Positions 6,174 through 14,319 are shown, numbered from the stretch's first letter. The stretch is DNA of 38,298 nt from Alphaproteobacteria bacterium (GCA_022822575.1 JAJEBJ010000493.1:1-38298); one strand, 5' to 3'. Numbers and translations: made by a program. Notes: a model not told the origin generated them from the letters alone.

Positions 6174-7460
6174 CTACCCGAACATGTCCCCGGCGATGGC
6201 GTCATACCAGCCGAGCGACTCCTCATAGGTCGCCTTGCGGGTCTCCTCGCTTTCCCCGGTCTGGGATATGAAGCCGTCGGTCTTGGCGATCTTCTCGTCG
6301 GTCCCTTCGTAGGAGGCCCCGACCTTGACGCCGTCATCGGTGCCGATGAGCGACCAGCAGGTGTTCGAGAAGCGCGCCGGAAACACCGTCGAGCCGGTAA
6401 GCGCCCCGCGCACCGCCATGGCGCACACCTTCGCCTGACTGTTGGCCGAGAACCCCGACTTCGGCATGTCGCCTTGCAGCGCGGCGTCTCCCAGCACATG
6501 AACGTTGGCGTCCGCCCGGCTTTCCATGGTGTGCGGCACCACCGGCGCCCAGCCGGACTCGTCGATGAGCCCCGCCAGTGCCGCGATGCGCCCCGCCTGC
6601 TGCGCGGGAATGACGTTGCAGACATCCACCGTCATCGCCTCGCCGTCCACCACCACCTCCATGGTCGAGGGACGCACCTCGACCCGGTCGCCACCGAAGT
6701 CAGGGCCGATGCGCTCGATCATGCCGGGATAGTGGCGCTGCCAACCGTCCTCGAACAGGCCCTGCTTGGAAAACTTCTCCTTGGGATCGACGATCAGGAT
6801 TTTCGCCGTCGGATTGGCCTGTTTCAGCACATGGGCCACCATGGAGATCCGTTCATAGGGTCCCGGTGGGCAGCGGAAAGGATTCGGCGGCGCGACCATG
6901 CAATAGGTGCCGCCCTGCGGCATGGCCTCGATCTGCGCCTTGAGAAGCTGGGTCTGCGAGCCGGCCTTGTAAGCGTGCGGCATGCGGTTCTGCTGCGACA
7001 GGTCCCACCCCGGGACGGACCCCGGCCGGAAGTCGATGCCCGGCGACAGGATGAGGCGGTCGTAGTCAAGGCTGGCCCCGCCGGCGAGTTCCACGCTCCG
7101 CTTGTCGCGATCGACGAAGACCGCCCAGTCGTGGACGACGTTGATCTCATGCCTTGCCGCCAGCGCGCCATAGCTGTGACCGATCGAGGCGAAATCGCGA
7201 AAGCCGCCCAGGTAGAGGTTCGAGAAGAAGCAGGAATAGTAGGCGCGGCTCGGTTCCACGAGCGTCACATCCACGGCGCCTTCCGAGTCCTTGGCAATGT
7301 AGCGCGCCGCCGTCGCGCCGCCCGCGCCACCTCCCACGACCACGACACGTGGACGGCCCTGTGCGAGTACCGCCGGCGCCGACAGCGCCGTTGTCGCCGC
7401 AACTGTGGATGCAAGGAAGCGGCGCCGACTCAGGCCGCTGTTTTCATTTCTCAGGTTCAT
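6174..7460 (-). CDS. fccB: Sulfide dehydrogenase (flavocytochrome c) FAD subunit, FccB/SoxF-like
   Basis: A 428-residue flavoprotein with a twin-arginine signal ('LSRRRFLAS', residues 10-18) and a hydrophobic stretch to 'AVLAQ', so it is exported folded to the periplasm. The FAD-binding loop GGGAGG is at 43-48. The motif 'APPNPFRCPPGPYERISM' is characteristic of flavocytochrome c sulfide dehydrogenases, and the C-terminal FCSD domain ('NTCWSLI' onward) is complete. It oxidises sulfide and passes electrons to a cytochrome c partner, here the gene just upstream. ATG 7460 has GGAGGG about eight bases before it; GTG 7481 is the weaker option. Length is normal. Confidence 0.92.
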   Translation of the reverse strand: MNLRNENSGLSRRRFLASTVAATTALSAPAVLAQGRPRVVVVGGGAGGATAARYIAKDSEGAVDVTLVEPSRAYYSCFFSNLYLGGFRDFASIGHSYGALAARHEINVVHDWAVFVDRDKRSVELAGGASLDYDRLILSPGIDFRPGSVPGWDLSQQNRMPHAYKAGSQTQLLKAQIEAMPQGGTYCMVAPPNPFRCPPGPYERISMVAHVLKQANPTAKILIVDPKEKFSKQGLFEDGWQRHYPGMIERIGPDFGGDRVEVRPSTMEVVVDGEAMTVDVCNVIPAQQAGRIAALAGLIDESGWAPVVPHTMESRADANVHVLGDAALQGDMPKSGFSANSQAKVCAMAVRGALTGSTVFPARFSNTCWSLIGTDDGVKVGASYEGTDEKIAKTDGFISQTGESEETRKATYEESLGWYDAIAGDMFG

Positions 7461-7477
7461 GTCGTGTTCCCTCCGGT

Positions 7478-8218
7478 TCACGGATCGTCTTCCGCATCGC
7501 GAAAATACGCGGCGAGAGCGGCGATTTCCTCATCCGACAGACGCCCGGCCACGAGCTGCATGGCCGGATGCACCCGCTTTCCCCGCTTGTAGGCGTGCAA
7601 GGCTATCACGAAGTCGTCGAATGGCCATCCCGTTATCGAAGGGATGCCCTGGTCGGAACCGTCCGTCCGGTGGCAGGTGGTGCATTCGCCCGCGAGATAG
7701 GCGCCGTACTCGGGGTCTCCCCGGACGGTGAGGATCTGCGGGTCGAGGCCGTATTCCTCGGGCGTGGCGGTCGGCTCCGCCAGCGGAAGATCGGCGCGGG
7801 AACTGGAAAAGCCGCGCAGCCATGCCAGCAGGTCTGCCCTGTCGCCGGCTTCCGCCATGCCTCGGAAACTCATGCGCGAACCAGGCACGAGAGCGGTCGG
7901 GTCCGACAGAAAGGCGTCAAGCGTCGCCTCGGTCCAGACCAGGCCGCCTGCCCCCGCAGCCTTCATCGCCGCGGAGTAGCGAAAATCCGCGAGCCAACCG
8001 GCCGCACGGCCGAAGACATCATTGAGCTCAGGGCCGATCCGGTGTTTCGCGCCTTGACCCACCTGGTGGCAGCGCTTGCATTCAAGGAAGAGCGCCTTGC
8101 CGCGCTCGGCGTCGGCGCTCCATGCATCGACGGCCAGGGGAAAGACCAGCAGTGCCGCGCCAAGCAGCCTGAATGCGGCGAATGCCGCAGGACCGATCGT
8201 CCGGGACCGACGTCGCAC
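7478..8218 (-). CDS. Periplasmic dihaem c-type cytochrome (FccA/SoxE-like)
   Basis: A 246-residue protein with a Sec signal (hydrophobic residues 16-30, cleavage near 33-36) and two haem-binding motifs, C47-x-x-C50-H51 ('CKRCH') and C179-x-x-C182-H183 ('CTTCH'). Met116 or Met121 ('MSFRGM') and Met220 are likely axial ligands. The two-domain dihaem build and its place beside the FCSD flavoprotein fit the electron-accepting subunit. GTG 8218, with AGGA seven bases upstream, lies just after the soxZ stop. The open frame reaches 8446, but that extension only shadows soxZ in another frame. Confidence 0.87.
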   Translation of the reverse strand: MRRRSRTIGPAAFAAFRLLGAALLVFPLAVDAWSADAERGKALFLECKRCHQVGQGAKHRIGPELNDVFGRAAGWLADFRYSAAMKAAGAGGLVWTEATLDAFLSDPTALVPGSRMSFRGMAEAGDRADLLAWLRGFSSSRADLPLAEPTATPEEYGLDPQILTVRGDPEYGAYLAGECTTCHRTDGSDQGIPSITGWPFDDFVIALHAYKRGKRVHPAMQLVAGRLSDEEIAALAAYFRDAEDDP

Positions 8219-8225
8219 GGTGGTC

Positions 8226-8552
8226 CTAACCGACGTCAATCTCTTTGCGAATGCTGTAGACCGAGCCGTCGTCATCGATCCAACCGAACTCCAGAAGGCC
8301 CGACTCCGGAACGGACATTTCGAACTGAATGTAGGGATCGGCCGACACCGCCGGTTGCAGATCGACGGAAAGCGCCACCTCGCCGTTGTAGTGAACCGCG
8401 AAGCGGTTGATGATCTGGCGGGGCACGAGCTCGCCGTCGCTGCCATGGCGTAGCCCCGTATGCATCGGATGGGTAATCCGGGCCTTGACCGTGAAGGGGA
8501 CTCCCGCCACCACCGACTTCGGTAGTCTCACGCGCGGCTTGGGTTCCGCCAT
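8226..8552 (-). CDS. soxZ: Sulfur carrier complex subunit SoxZ
   Basis: A 108-residue SoxZ with the family's immunoglobulin-like fold pattern: 'KARITHPMHTGLR', then 'PRQIINRFAVHYNG', and the closing 'FGWIDDDGSVYSIRKEI'. SoxZ binds SoxY and shapes the site where sulfur intermediates are carried. It has no signal peptide, as usual; it is exported with SoxY by the Tat pathway. It lies ten bases after soxY and seven before the cytochrome gene, so all four are one minus-strand operon. Confidence 0.93.
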   Translation of the reverse strand: MAEPKPRVRLPKSVVAGVPFTVKARITHPMHTGLRHGSDGELVPRQIINRFAVHYNGEVALSVDLQPAVSADPYIQFEMSVPESGLLEFGWIDDDGSVYSIRKEIDVG

Positions 8553-8562
8553 CGCCCGTTCC

Positions 8563-8979
8563 TCACGCGCAGCCGCCGACCGTCACCGCGATCGCCTGGG
8601 AGGCCTGGCGGAATGTGCCGTCCGCCATCTCCGCCACGGCGATCACCTTCTGGCTCCCGGCCAGCCGGATGCGGATCGTGGCCGCGGGCGGTACCAGCCT
8701 TCCGAATGTGAAAACGGCGACGCCGGGATTCGGGTTGCCGTCGGCGAACAGGGCGATTCGCCTGGCGCCCTCGGCAGCGATCTGAACCGGCACGGAGCCG
8801 CCGTTGTCGGCAATTTCGGGCGCCTCAAGAAGCACGCCGCCCTTCAGGGGCGTCGCCCCTCCCGTGAATTCCGCGATCGCCTGCTCAACGCCGTTCGAAG
8901 CCCGGGCCAGACCGACAGGAACCAGCGCCGCCGCGGCGGCGGCGCTGAGCCGCAAAACATCCCTGCGCGTCGGAGCGAT
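8563..8979 (-). CDS. soxY: Sulfur carrier protein SoxY (apparent non-AUG start)
   Basis: SoxY carries sulfur intermediates as a thioether/persulfide on a C-terminal cysteine. Here the chain ends 'VTVGGCA', with Cys next to last. The usual ending is GGCGG, so this one is shortened but retains the cysteine. A twin-arginine signal, 'APTRRDVLRLSAAAAAALVP', is clear, yet no ATG, GTG or TTG lies in frame between the upstream stop (near 9016) and that motif. A strong GGAGGAGG is followed 4 and 7 bases later by two ATC codons (8982 and 8979). ATC 8979 is adopted, giving about 138 residues. The only standard start, TTG 8955, would remove the Tat motif. Confidence 0.85.
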   Translation of the reverse strand: MAPTRRDVLRLSAAAAAALVPVGLARASNGVEQAIAEFTGGATPLKGGVLLEAPEIADNGGSVPVQIAAEGARRIALFADGNPNPGVAVFTFGRLVPPAATIRIRLAGSQKVIAVAEMADGTFRQASQAIAVTVGGCA

Positions 8980-9009
8980 GATGCAGCCTCCTCCAATTCG
9001 CCAGATACC

Positions 9010-9288
9010 CGGCGATATGGCTCTCCATGGCGACGCCTGTCAAGCCCCTGCAGCCCCAGGATTCGGCCTTCTGCATGATGACGGAGAGTATCGGCGCAAA
9101 GCGGTTTGCCGCCGCCGCCGTCGTCGATGGTCTTCCAGATTCGCCGGCCTTCGTGCTGAGAGTGAATGAAGCAGCGTCTGGCGCCCGAAGGCGCCAAAGC
9201 CCTTCAGTTCGGTATCGCGCACATCCAGGATGACCTTCCTTGGTTTGAGCGTATCGACCCGGTATTGGGTGAGGTGTAGTGTGGCCAT
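9010..9288 (-). pseudogene. Decayed tyrosine recombinase (integrase) remnant
   Basis: ATG 9288, with GGAGGA upstream, starts 'MATLHLTQYRVDTLKP' and 'DVRDTELKGFG', the arm-type domain of DUF4102 integrases. After 'KGFG' the frame shifts and continues as 'APSGARRCFIHSQHEGRRIW', the next part of the same domain. A second shift leads to 'VIMQKAESWGCR', which resembles a core-binding helix found much later in intact relatives. So the gene has at least two frameshifts and an internal deletion, and no catalytic domain. It is distinct in sequence from the integrase at 1-589. It lies between soxY and the EIIA gene, at the right edge of the sulfur cassette. Confidence 0.82.
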
Positions 9289-9484
9289 GATCGTTCCTCC
9301 GGTGTTCTGTGACATTGGGGGAAGAAGGACATCGCCCTGCCGTCCGCAGTTGCAGAAACGAGAGGAATTAAGTACGTTGTATCAGTTGATTAGCACCACA
9401 GTGTGGCCTCTTTTGTCATGGGTGACATGCCCTGCACAAGGGGGGAATTGAAGACGTGACACGCTGCACTCCGGCAGGTGCCGC
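9289..9484. other. Intergenic region between the integrase remnant and the EIIA gene
   Basis: This is the right junction of the cassette and must hold any promoters for the sox operon (minus) and for EIIA-ptsH-ptsI (plus). It is locally AT-richer near 9365-9395. A short inverted repeat TGTCA/TGACA spans 9414-9427. No convincing -35/-10 pair was found; TTGCAG at 9351-9356 followed by TACGTT after 17 bases is weak. Confidence 0.5.
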
Positions 9485-9889
9485 ATGATCGGCGTCGTTC
9501 TTGTGACCCACGGCCGGCTGGCCGACGAATTTGTCGCCGCCATCAGGCATATCGTGGGTGACCAGGAGAACATGACGGCGATCTCGATCGGACCCGACGA
9601 CGACATGAAGCAGCGCCGCGCCGACATCGTCGAGGCGGTTGCCGGTGTCGATACCGGTTCGGGCGTCATCATCCTCACAGACATGTTCGGTGGCACGCCG
9701 TCCAATCTCGCAATCTCGGTCATGAACCCCGGAAAGGTGGAGGTCATCGCCGGCGTCAATCTGCCGATGCTTGTCCGATTGGCATCGGTCCGCCAGAACG
9801 CCACGGTCGAAGAGGCCGTTGCCGCCGCACAGGAAGCGGCACGGCGCTACATCAACGTGGCCAGCAGCCTCCTCAAGACTGAATCGTGA
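9485..9889 (+). CDS. PTS EIIA component, mannose-family (regulatory EIIA-Man-like)
   Basis: A 134-residue EIIA domain of the mannose class. The phosphorylated histidine is His9 in 'VLVTHGRLADEF', and the fold signature 'ILTDMFGGTPSNLA' is present. No EIIB, EIIC or EIID genes are nearby, so it is a regulatory acceptor of phosphate from HPr rather than part of a sugar permease. The stop overlaps the GTG start of ptsH by four bases. In related genomes this gene follows rapZ and hprK directly; here it is separated from hprK by 4.6 kb. Confidence 0.9.
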   Translation: MIGVVLVTHGRLADEFVAAIRHIVGDQENMTAISIGPDDDMKQRRADIVEAVAGVDTGSGVIILTDMFGGTPSNLAISVMNPGKVEVIAGVNLPMLVRLASVRQNATVEEAVAAAQEAARRYINVASSLLKTES

Positions 9890-10173
9890 CAGCCGGTTCC
9901 TCTCCTGCGGTGATGCGCCGCTGTTTCACCATTGTCAACGAGCGGGGATTGCATGCCCGGGCGGCGGCACGCTTTGTTGCGGCACTCGACTCCTTCAGCG
10001 CCACGGTCGAGGTGGAAAAGGACGGCATAAGAGTGTCCGGCAGGTCTATCATGGGTCTCATGATGCTGGCCGCCGCCATTGGCACGACTATCGAGGTGGA
10101 GGCCCGTGGCGACGATGCCGGGGCTGCTCTCGATGCCCTCGGGACACTCGTCGGGAACCGGTTTGATGAATAG
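9886..10173 (+). CDS. ptsH: Phosphocarrier protein HPr
   Basis: A 95-residue HPr (about 87 if Met10 is used). The PtsI target is His23 in 'ERGLHARAAARF', and the HprK target is Ser54 in 'GRSIMGLMML', both at the usual spacing. The start GTG 9886 overlaps the EIIA stop (GTGA), implying translational coupling. It passes phosphate from PtsI to the EIIA-Man-like protein and PtsN, and can be switched off by HprK. Confidence 0.93.
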   Translation: MTAGSSPAVMRRCFTIVNERGLHARAAARFVAALDSFSATVEVEKDGIRVSGRSIMGLMMLAAAIGTTIEVEARGDDAGAALDALGTLVGNRFDE

Positions 10174-11923
10174 GAAAGGCGGTCTGCAGCTGGCCGGACT
10201 GGGAATTGCACCGGGCATCGCCATCGGGCCGGCCTATGTCGCCGAGAGCGGCGCCCTCGAGGTGCCGGTCCATGAGATCGCAACGGGCGAGGTGGCGGCG
10301 GAAATTGACCGGTTCCACGATGCCGTGGCCCGCGGGCGCGAGCAACTCGCCGTCCTCTCCCAGAAGGCGCGGACACTGCACGGAAGCGCTGCCGAGGAAC
10401 TCGAGTACCTGCTGGTCGCGCACAGCCGGATGCTGGAAGGATCGCGGTTGGTCCGGGGTGTCGAGGAGAGGATCCGCGACCAGCGCCTCAATGCGGAGGC
10501 CGCGGTTTCCCAGGAGGTCGGCGATATCGTCCGGGCCTTCGAGGACATGAATGACAGCTATCTCGCCGAACGCAGCAAGGACGTGCGCGACGTCGGCAAG
10601 CGCCTGTTGCACAATCTGATGGCCGCCCCTTACCGCGCCCTCACCGATCTTGCCCCGGGGACTGTTGTAGTGGCCGACGAACTCACGCCGGCCGACACCG
10701 CGCTCCTCGACCCGCGCCGTGTTGCGGGGTTCGTCACGGCGTCGGGCGGCGCCCAGGACCACACCGGCATCCTGGCCCGATCCCTTGGTCTGCCAGCTGT
10801 GGTTGCCACCGGAGAACTGCTCGCAAATGTGGCGAGCGGTGATCGCGTGATTGTCGACGGCGGCACCGGTACCGTGGTCATCAATCCCGATGCCGACGCC
10901 GAGCGGGCTTTCGAGAAACGCCGCGGCGAACTCCGCGTGCAGGCCCGCAAGCTCCGCCGCCTGCGTGATGTCCCCGCGGTCTCGCGAGATCAGGTCCGCA
11001 TCGGCCTTCTGGCCAACGTGGAACTCGCCAGTGAAATTGATCCCGCCCTCGACCACGGCGCCGAGGGCATAGGTCTCTTCCGCACCGAGTACCTCTTTCT
11101 CAACCGCGACACCATTCCCGACGAGGACGAACAGTACGTTCACCTCGCCAACGTCGTCGAGCGCATGGCCGGCCGCACCGTGACCATCCGGACCCTGGAC
11201 GCCGGCAACGACAAGCTGCCCTATTCCCTCGGCGAACCGGTTGGCGCCGGCGCCAATCCCGCCATGGGACTGCGGGCCATTCGCCTGTCGCTCAAGTTTG
11301 GCGATCTCCTGGAGAACCAGCTCGCCGCCATCCTGCGCGCCGGCGCCCATGGCAGGGTGCGCATCCTCCTGCCGATGATCTCGACGACCTCGGAAGTGCG
11401 CCAGGTCCGCAAGGTAAGGGACAGGGTGGCCGAACGGCTCAACCGGGCGGGCGTGGCCATTGCCGACCCGTTGCCTCCGGTCGGCATCATGATCGAGATC
11501 CCCGGCGCCGCGCTGGCGGCTGATTCCCTGGCCGGGGTCAGCGACTTTTTCTCGATCGGCACCAATGACCTCACCATGTACACGCTCGCCATCGACCGCG
11601 GCGACGATCAGGTGGCCCACCTTTACAATCCGCTTCATCCGGCAGTGCTGCGGCTCATCCAGTTCACCACCGCTGCCGCCGAACGCGCCGGTATCGGCGT
11701 CAATGTGTGTGGCGAAATGGCAGGGGACGAGAGAATGACAGCGATTCTCGTCGGACTGGGTATCCGCGAACTTTCCATGGCCTCGTCCGGGGTGCCGCGG
11801 GTGAAGCAGCGCATCCGCAGCCTCGACATCACCGAGGCGGTGCGGCGGACAGAGGCGATCATGGAACAGAACGACTCCGGCATGGTGGCAAGCCTGCTCG
11901 ATGACTTCAACGCGCTCGCCTGA
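10166..11923 (+). CDS. ptsI: Phosphoenolpyruvate-protein phosphotransferase (Enzyme I)
   Basis: A 585-residue Enzyme I. The phosphorylated histidine is His199 in 'GGAQDHTGILARSLGLPA'. The PEP-binding barrel follows, with 'GIGLFRTEYLFL', 'RTLDAGNDKLPYS', 'MIEIPGAAL' and 'NVCGEMAGD'. There is no N-terminal GAF domain, so this is the PtsI form rather than PtsP. ATG 10166 overlaps the ptsH stop by eight bases; the open frame upstream of it only shadows ptsH. It starts the phosphorelay with PEP. Confidence 0.95.
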   Translation: MNRKGGLQLAGLGIAPGIAIGPAYVAESGALEVPVHEIATGEVAAEIDRFHDAVARGREQLAVLSQKARTLHGSAAEELEYLLVAHSRMLEGSRLVRGVEERIRDQRLNAEAAVSQEVGDIVRAFEDMNDSYLAERSKDVRDVGKRLLHNLMAAPYRALTDLAPGTVVVADELTPADTALLDPRRVAGFVTASGGAQDHTGILARSLGLPAVVATGELLANVASGDRVIVDGGTGTVVINPDADAERAFEKRRGELRVQARKLRRLRDVPAVSRDQVRIGLLANVELASEIDPALDHGAEGIGLFRTEYLFLNRDTIPDEDEQYVHLANVVERMAGRTVTIRTLDAGNDKLPYSLGEPVGAGANPAMGLRAIRLSLKFGDLLENQLAAILRAGAHGRVRILLPMISTTSEVRQVRKVRDRVAERLNRAGVAIADPLPPVGIMIEIPGAALAADSLAGVSDFFSIGTNDLTMYTLAIDRGDDQVAHLYNPLHPAVLRLIQFTTAAAERAGIGVNVCGEMAGDERMTAILVGLGIRELSMASSGVPRVKQRIRSLDITEAVRRTEAIMEQNDSGMVASLLDDFNALA

Positions 11924-11991
11924 GGCGGTGGACGGCTCCGCAGGTCTCTGGTAAGCGATGCGCCCGCTCGGGTGGAAGAGATGGCATTGTC

Positions 11992-13293
11992 ATGAACAAG
12001 GACAGGGATTACCGGGTGGCCGACATTGGTCAGGCTTCCTGGGGACGCAAGGAGATCAACATCGCCGAAGGCGAAATGCCGGGCCTGATGGCGCTGCGCA
12101 GGTCCTACGGCGACACCAGGCCCCTGGACGGCGCCCGCATCACCGGGTGTCTCCACATGACCATCCAGACCGCGGTGCTGATCGAGACGTTGCGCCACCT
12201 GGGTGCCGAGATCCGCTGGTCATCGTGCAATGTCTTTTCGACTCAGGACCACGCCGCCGCGGCGATGGCGGAAGCCGGAGTGCCCGTCTTCGCCTGGAAG
12301 GGCGAAACGGAAGAGGAGTACTGGTGGTGCATTGACCGTACGGTGGAGGGACCCGACGGCTGGACACCCAACATGCTGCTTGACGATGGCGGCGATCTGA
12401 CCGCGGTGATGCATGGCAAGTACGCCGGCATGCTCGAAGACATCCACGGGGTCAGCGAGGAGACGACCACAGGCGTCGCCCGCCTCCACCAGATGGCGTC
12501 GGCGGGCGAACTCGCGATGCCGGCTTTCGATGTCAACAGTTCGGTGACCAAGTCGAAGTTCGACAATGTCTATGGGGCTCGCGAGAGCCTGGTGGACGGC
12601 ATCCGTCGCGCCACGGACGTCATGCTGGCGGGCAAGGTCGCCGTGGTGGCCGGCTACGGTGGTGTCGGGAAGGGCTCGGCCCAGTCGCTCCAGGGAGCCG
12701 GGGCCCGCGTCGTGGTGACCGAGGTCGATCCCATTTGCGCCCTGCAGGCTGCCATGGACGGCTTCCAGGTCGTGTCCATGGACGCTGCCGCGAAGGAGGC
12801 GGACATCTTCGTGACGGCTACGGGTAACGTCGGCGTCATCACCATGGATCACATGCGGGCGATGAAGGACCGTGCGATCGTCTGCAACATCGGACACTTC
12901 GACAACGAGATCGACGTTCAGTCGCTGCGCAATCTCCGGTGGACCAACATCAAGCCCCAGGTCGACGAGATTGCCTTTCCCGACGGCAAGAAGATCATCC
13001 TTCTGGCCGAGGGGAGACTGGTCAATCTGGGCTGCGCCACGGGCCACCCGAGCTTCGTCATGAGCGCCAGCTTCACCAATCAGGTCCTTGCCCAGATCGA
13101 ATTGTGGTCCGAGCGCGGCAACGGCACCTACGGGGTCGGTGTGCATGTCCTTCCCAGGCACCTCGACGAGCAGGTGGCACGGCTCCATCTCGACAAGGTG
13201 GGGGCGCATCTGACAACCCTCACACCAGCTCAGGCGGACTACATCGGAGTCGATCGGGCCGGTCCCTTCAAGACGGACGACTACCGTTACTGA
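11992..13293 (+). CDS. ahcY: Adenosylhomocysteinase (S-adenosylhomocysteine hydrolase)
   Basis: A 433-residue enzyme that splits S-adenosylhomocysteine to adenosine and homocysteine, keeping methylation reactions going. Hallmarks are 'GCLHMTIQTAVL', 'CNVFSTQDHAAAA', 'VNSSVTKSKFDN', the NAD loop 'AGYGGVGKGSAQSL', 'NLGCATGHPSFVMS' and the C-terminal 'PFKTDDYRY'. The usual loop is GYGDVGKG; here the Asp is Gly, a small oddity at the NAD site. A 68-base gap separates it from ptsI; no SAM or SAH riboswitch was recognised there. Following the PTS genes is the common alphaproteobacterial order. Confidence 0.95.
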   Translation: MNKDRDYRVADIGQASWGRKEINIAEGEMPGLMALRRSYGDTRPLDGARITGCLHMTIQTAVLIETLRHLGAEIRWSSCNVFSTQDHAAAAMAEAGVPVFAWKGETEEEYWWCIDRTVEGPDGWTPNMLLDDGGDLTAVMHGKYAGMLEDIHGVSEETTTGVARLHQMASAGELAMPAFDVNSSVTKSKFDNVYGARESLVDGIRRATDVMLAGKVAVVAGYGGVGKGSAQSLQGAGARVVVTEVDPICALQAAMDGFQVVSMDAAAKEADIFVTATGNVGVITMDHMRAMKDRAIVCNIGHFDNEIDVQSLRNLRWTNIKPQVDEIAFPDGKKIILLAEGRLVNLGCATGHPSFVMSASFTNQVLAQIELWSERGNGTYGVGVHVLPRHLDEQVARLHLDKVGAHLTTLTPAQADYIGVDRAGPFKTDDYRY

Positions 13294-13302
13294 TGGTGCG
13301 GC

Positions 13303-14319
13303 TCAGGAACCGGGCACGCCTTTCGTCGTCGAGTACTCGAAGCGAAGCGGCTTGTCGGGCCACACCAGGGAATGGATGTCATGGGCAGCCATGGCGGCTT
13401 CGCTGAAACCGGAGAGAATCAGTTTCAGCTTGCCCGGATAGGTGGCGATATCACCGATGGCATGGATGCCCGGAGTCGACGTGGCGCATGTCGCCGGATC
13501 GACGCTGATGAGGTTCCTCTCCAGGTTGAGCCCCCAGCCGGCGATGGGTCCCAGCTCCATCCTGAGGCCGTAGAAGGCCAGCAGAAGATCGGCTTCGAGA
13601 CTCTTCGTGCGGCCATCGAGGTCGGCCACGACGACTTTCTCGAGGCGTCCCTCGCTGCCCTCGAGTCCGTGAAGCTGCCAGGGCACTACCCGTTCGACCT
13701 CGCCGGACTCGACCAGCGCCTCGAAGCGGCGCACCGTCTCGGGTGCCGCCCGGAAACGGTTGCGGCGGTGCACCACCTGGATACGTGCGGCGATGCCGTT
13801 GAGGGCCAGCACCCAGTCGAGGGCGGAATCGCCGCCACCGGCGATCACGATGTTCTTGCCCCTGTGGTCTTCCTTGCGTGTCACGAGATAGGCGACGGAT
13901 CCCTTTTCCTCGAAGGCCTCGATACCGGCAATCGGTGGCCGGTTGGGTCCGAAAGCGCCACACCCGGCGGCTATGACGACAGCCTTGCAGGCGATGGCCG
14001 TGTCGGCGGAGGTGGTGACAGTAAAGGCGCCGGCCTCGCCGTCGAGACGGACAACCTGCTGATCGAGGTGGTAGACCGGCGAGAAGGGGGCGGCCTGGCG
14101 TTCGAGTCGGTCGATCAGGTCCCGGGCCTCGACCACGGTGAGGGCCGGGATGTCGTAGATCGGCTTTTCCGGATAGAGCGCCGTGCACTGGCCACCGATG
14201 GCATCAAGGGTGTCAACAACATGACACTGCATGTCGAGCATTCCCGCCTCGAACACCTGAAAGAGACCCACGGGCCCGGCTCCGACAATGACGATGTCGG
14301 TCTCGTGCGATGTGTGCAT
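13303..14319 (-). CDS. Ferredoxin/flavodoxin-NADP(+) reductase, thioredoxin-reductase-like
   Basis: A 338-residue FAD/NADP protein of the thioredoxin-reductase-like FNR class. It has the FAD loop 'VIVGAGPVGLF', a conserved 'GGQCTALYPEKPIYDIPA', the NADP loop 'IAGGGDSALDW', and 'HAIGDIATYPGKLKLILSGF' near the C-terminus. The CxxC redox pair of true thioredoxin reductase is absent, which separates it from TrxB. It moves electrons between NADPH and ferredoxin. ATG 14319 has AGGA nine bases upstream; the extension to 14346 lacks a better site. It is convergent with ahcY, nine bases apart. Confidence 0.88.
   Translation of the reverse strand: MHTSHETDIVIVGAGPVGLFQVFEAGMLDMQCHVVDTLDAIGGQCTALYPEKPIYDIPALTVVEARDLIDRLERQAAPFSPVYHLDQQVVRLDGEAGAFTVTTSADTAIACKAVVIAAGCGAFGPNRPPIAGIEAFEEKGSVAYLVTRKEDHRGKNIVIAGGGDSALDWVLALNGIAARIQVVHRRNRFRAAPETVRRFEALVESGEVERVVPWQLHGLEGSEGRLEKVVVADLDGRTKSLEADLLLAFYGLRMELGPIAGWGLNLERNLISVDPATCATSTPGIHAIGDIATYPGKLKLILSGFSEAAMAAHDIHSLVWPDKPLRFEYSTTKGVPGS

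Noticed and set aside
9351..9374. Promoter for the EIIA-ptsH-ptsI genes (TTGCAG, 17 bases, TACGTT)
   Set aside because: Both boxes match consensus at only about half of positions; not strong enough to list as a feature.
11924..11991. Possible SAM or SAH riboswitch before ahcY
   Set aside because: The gap is only 68 bases and no conserved core or pairing pattern of these riboswitches was recognised.
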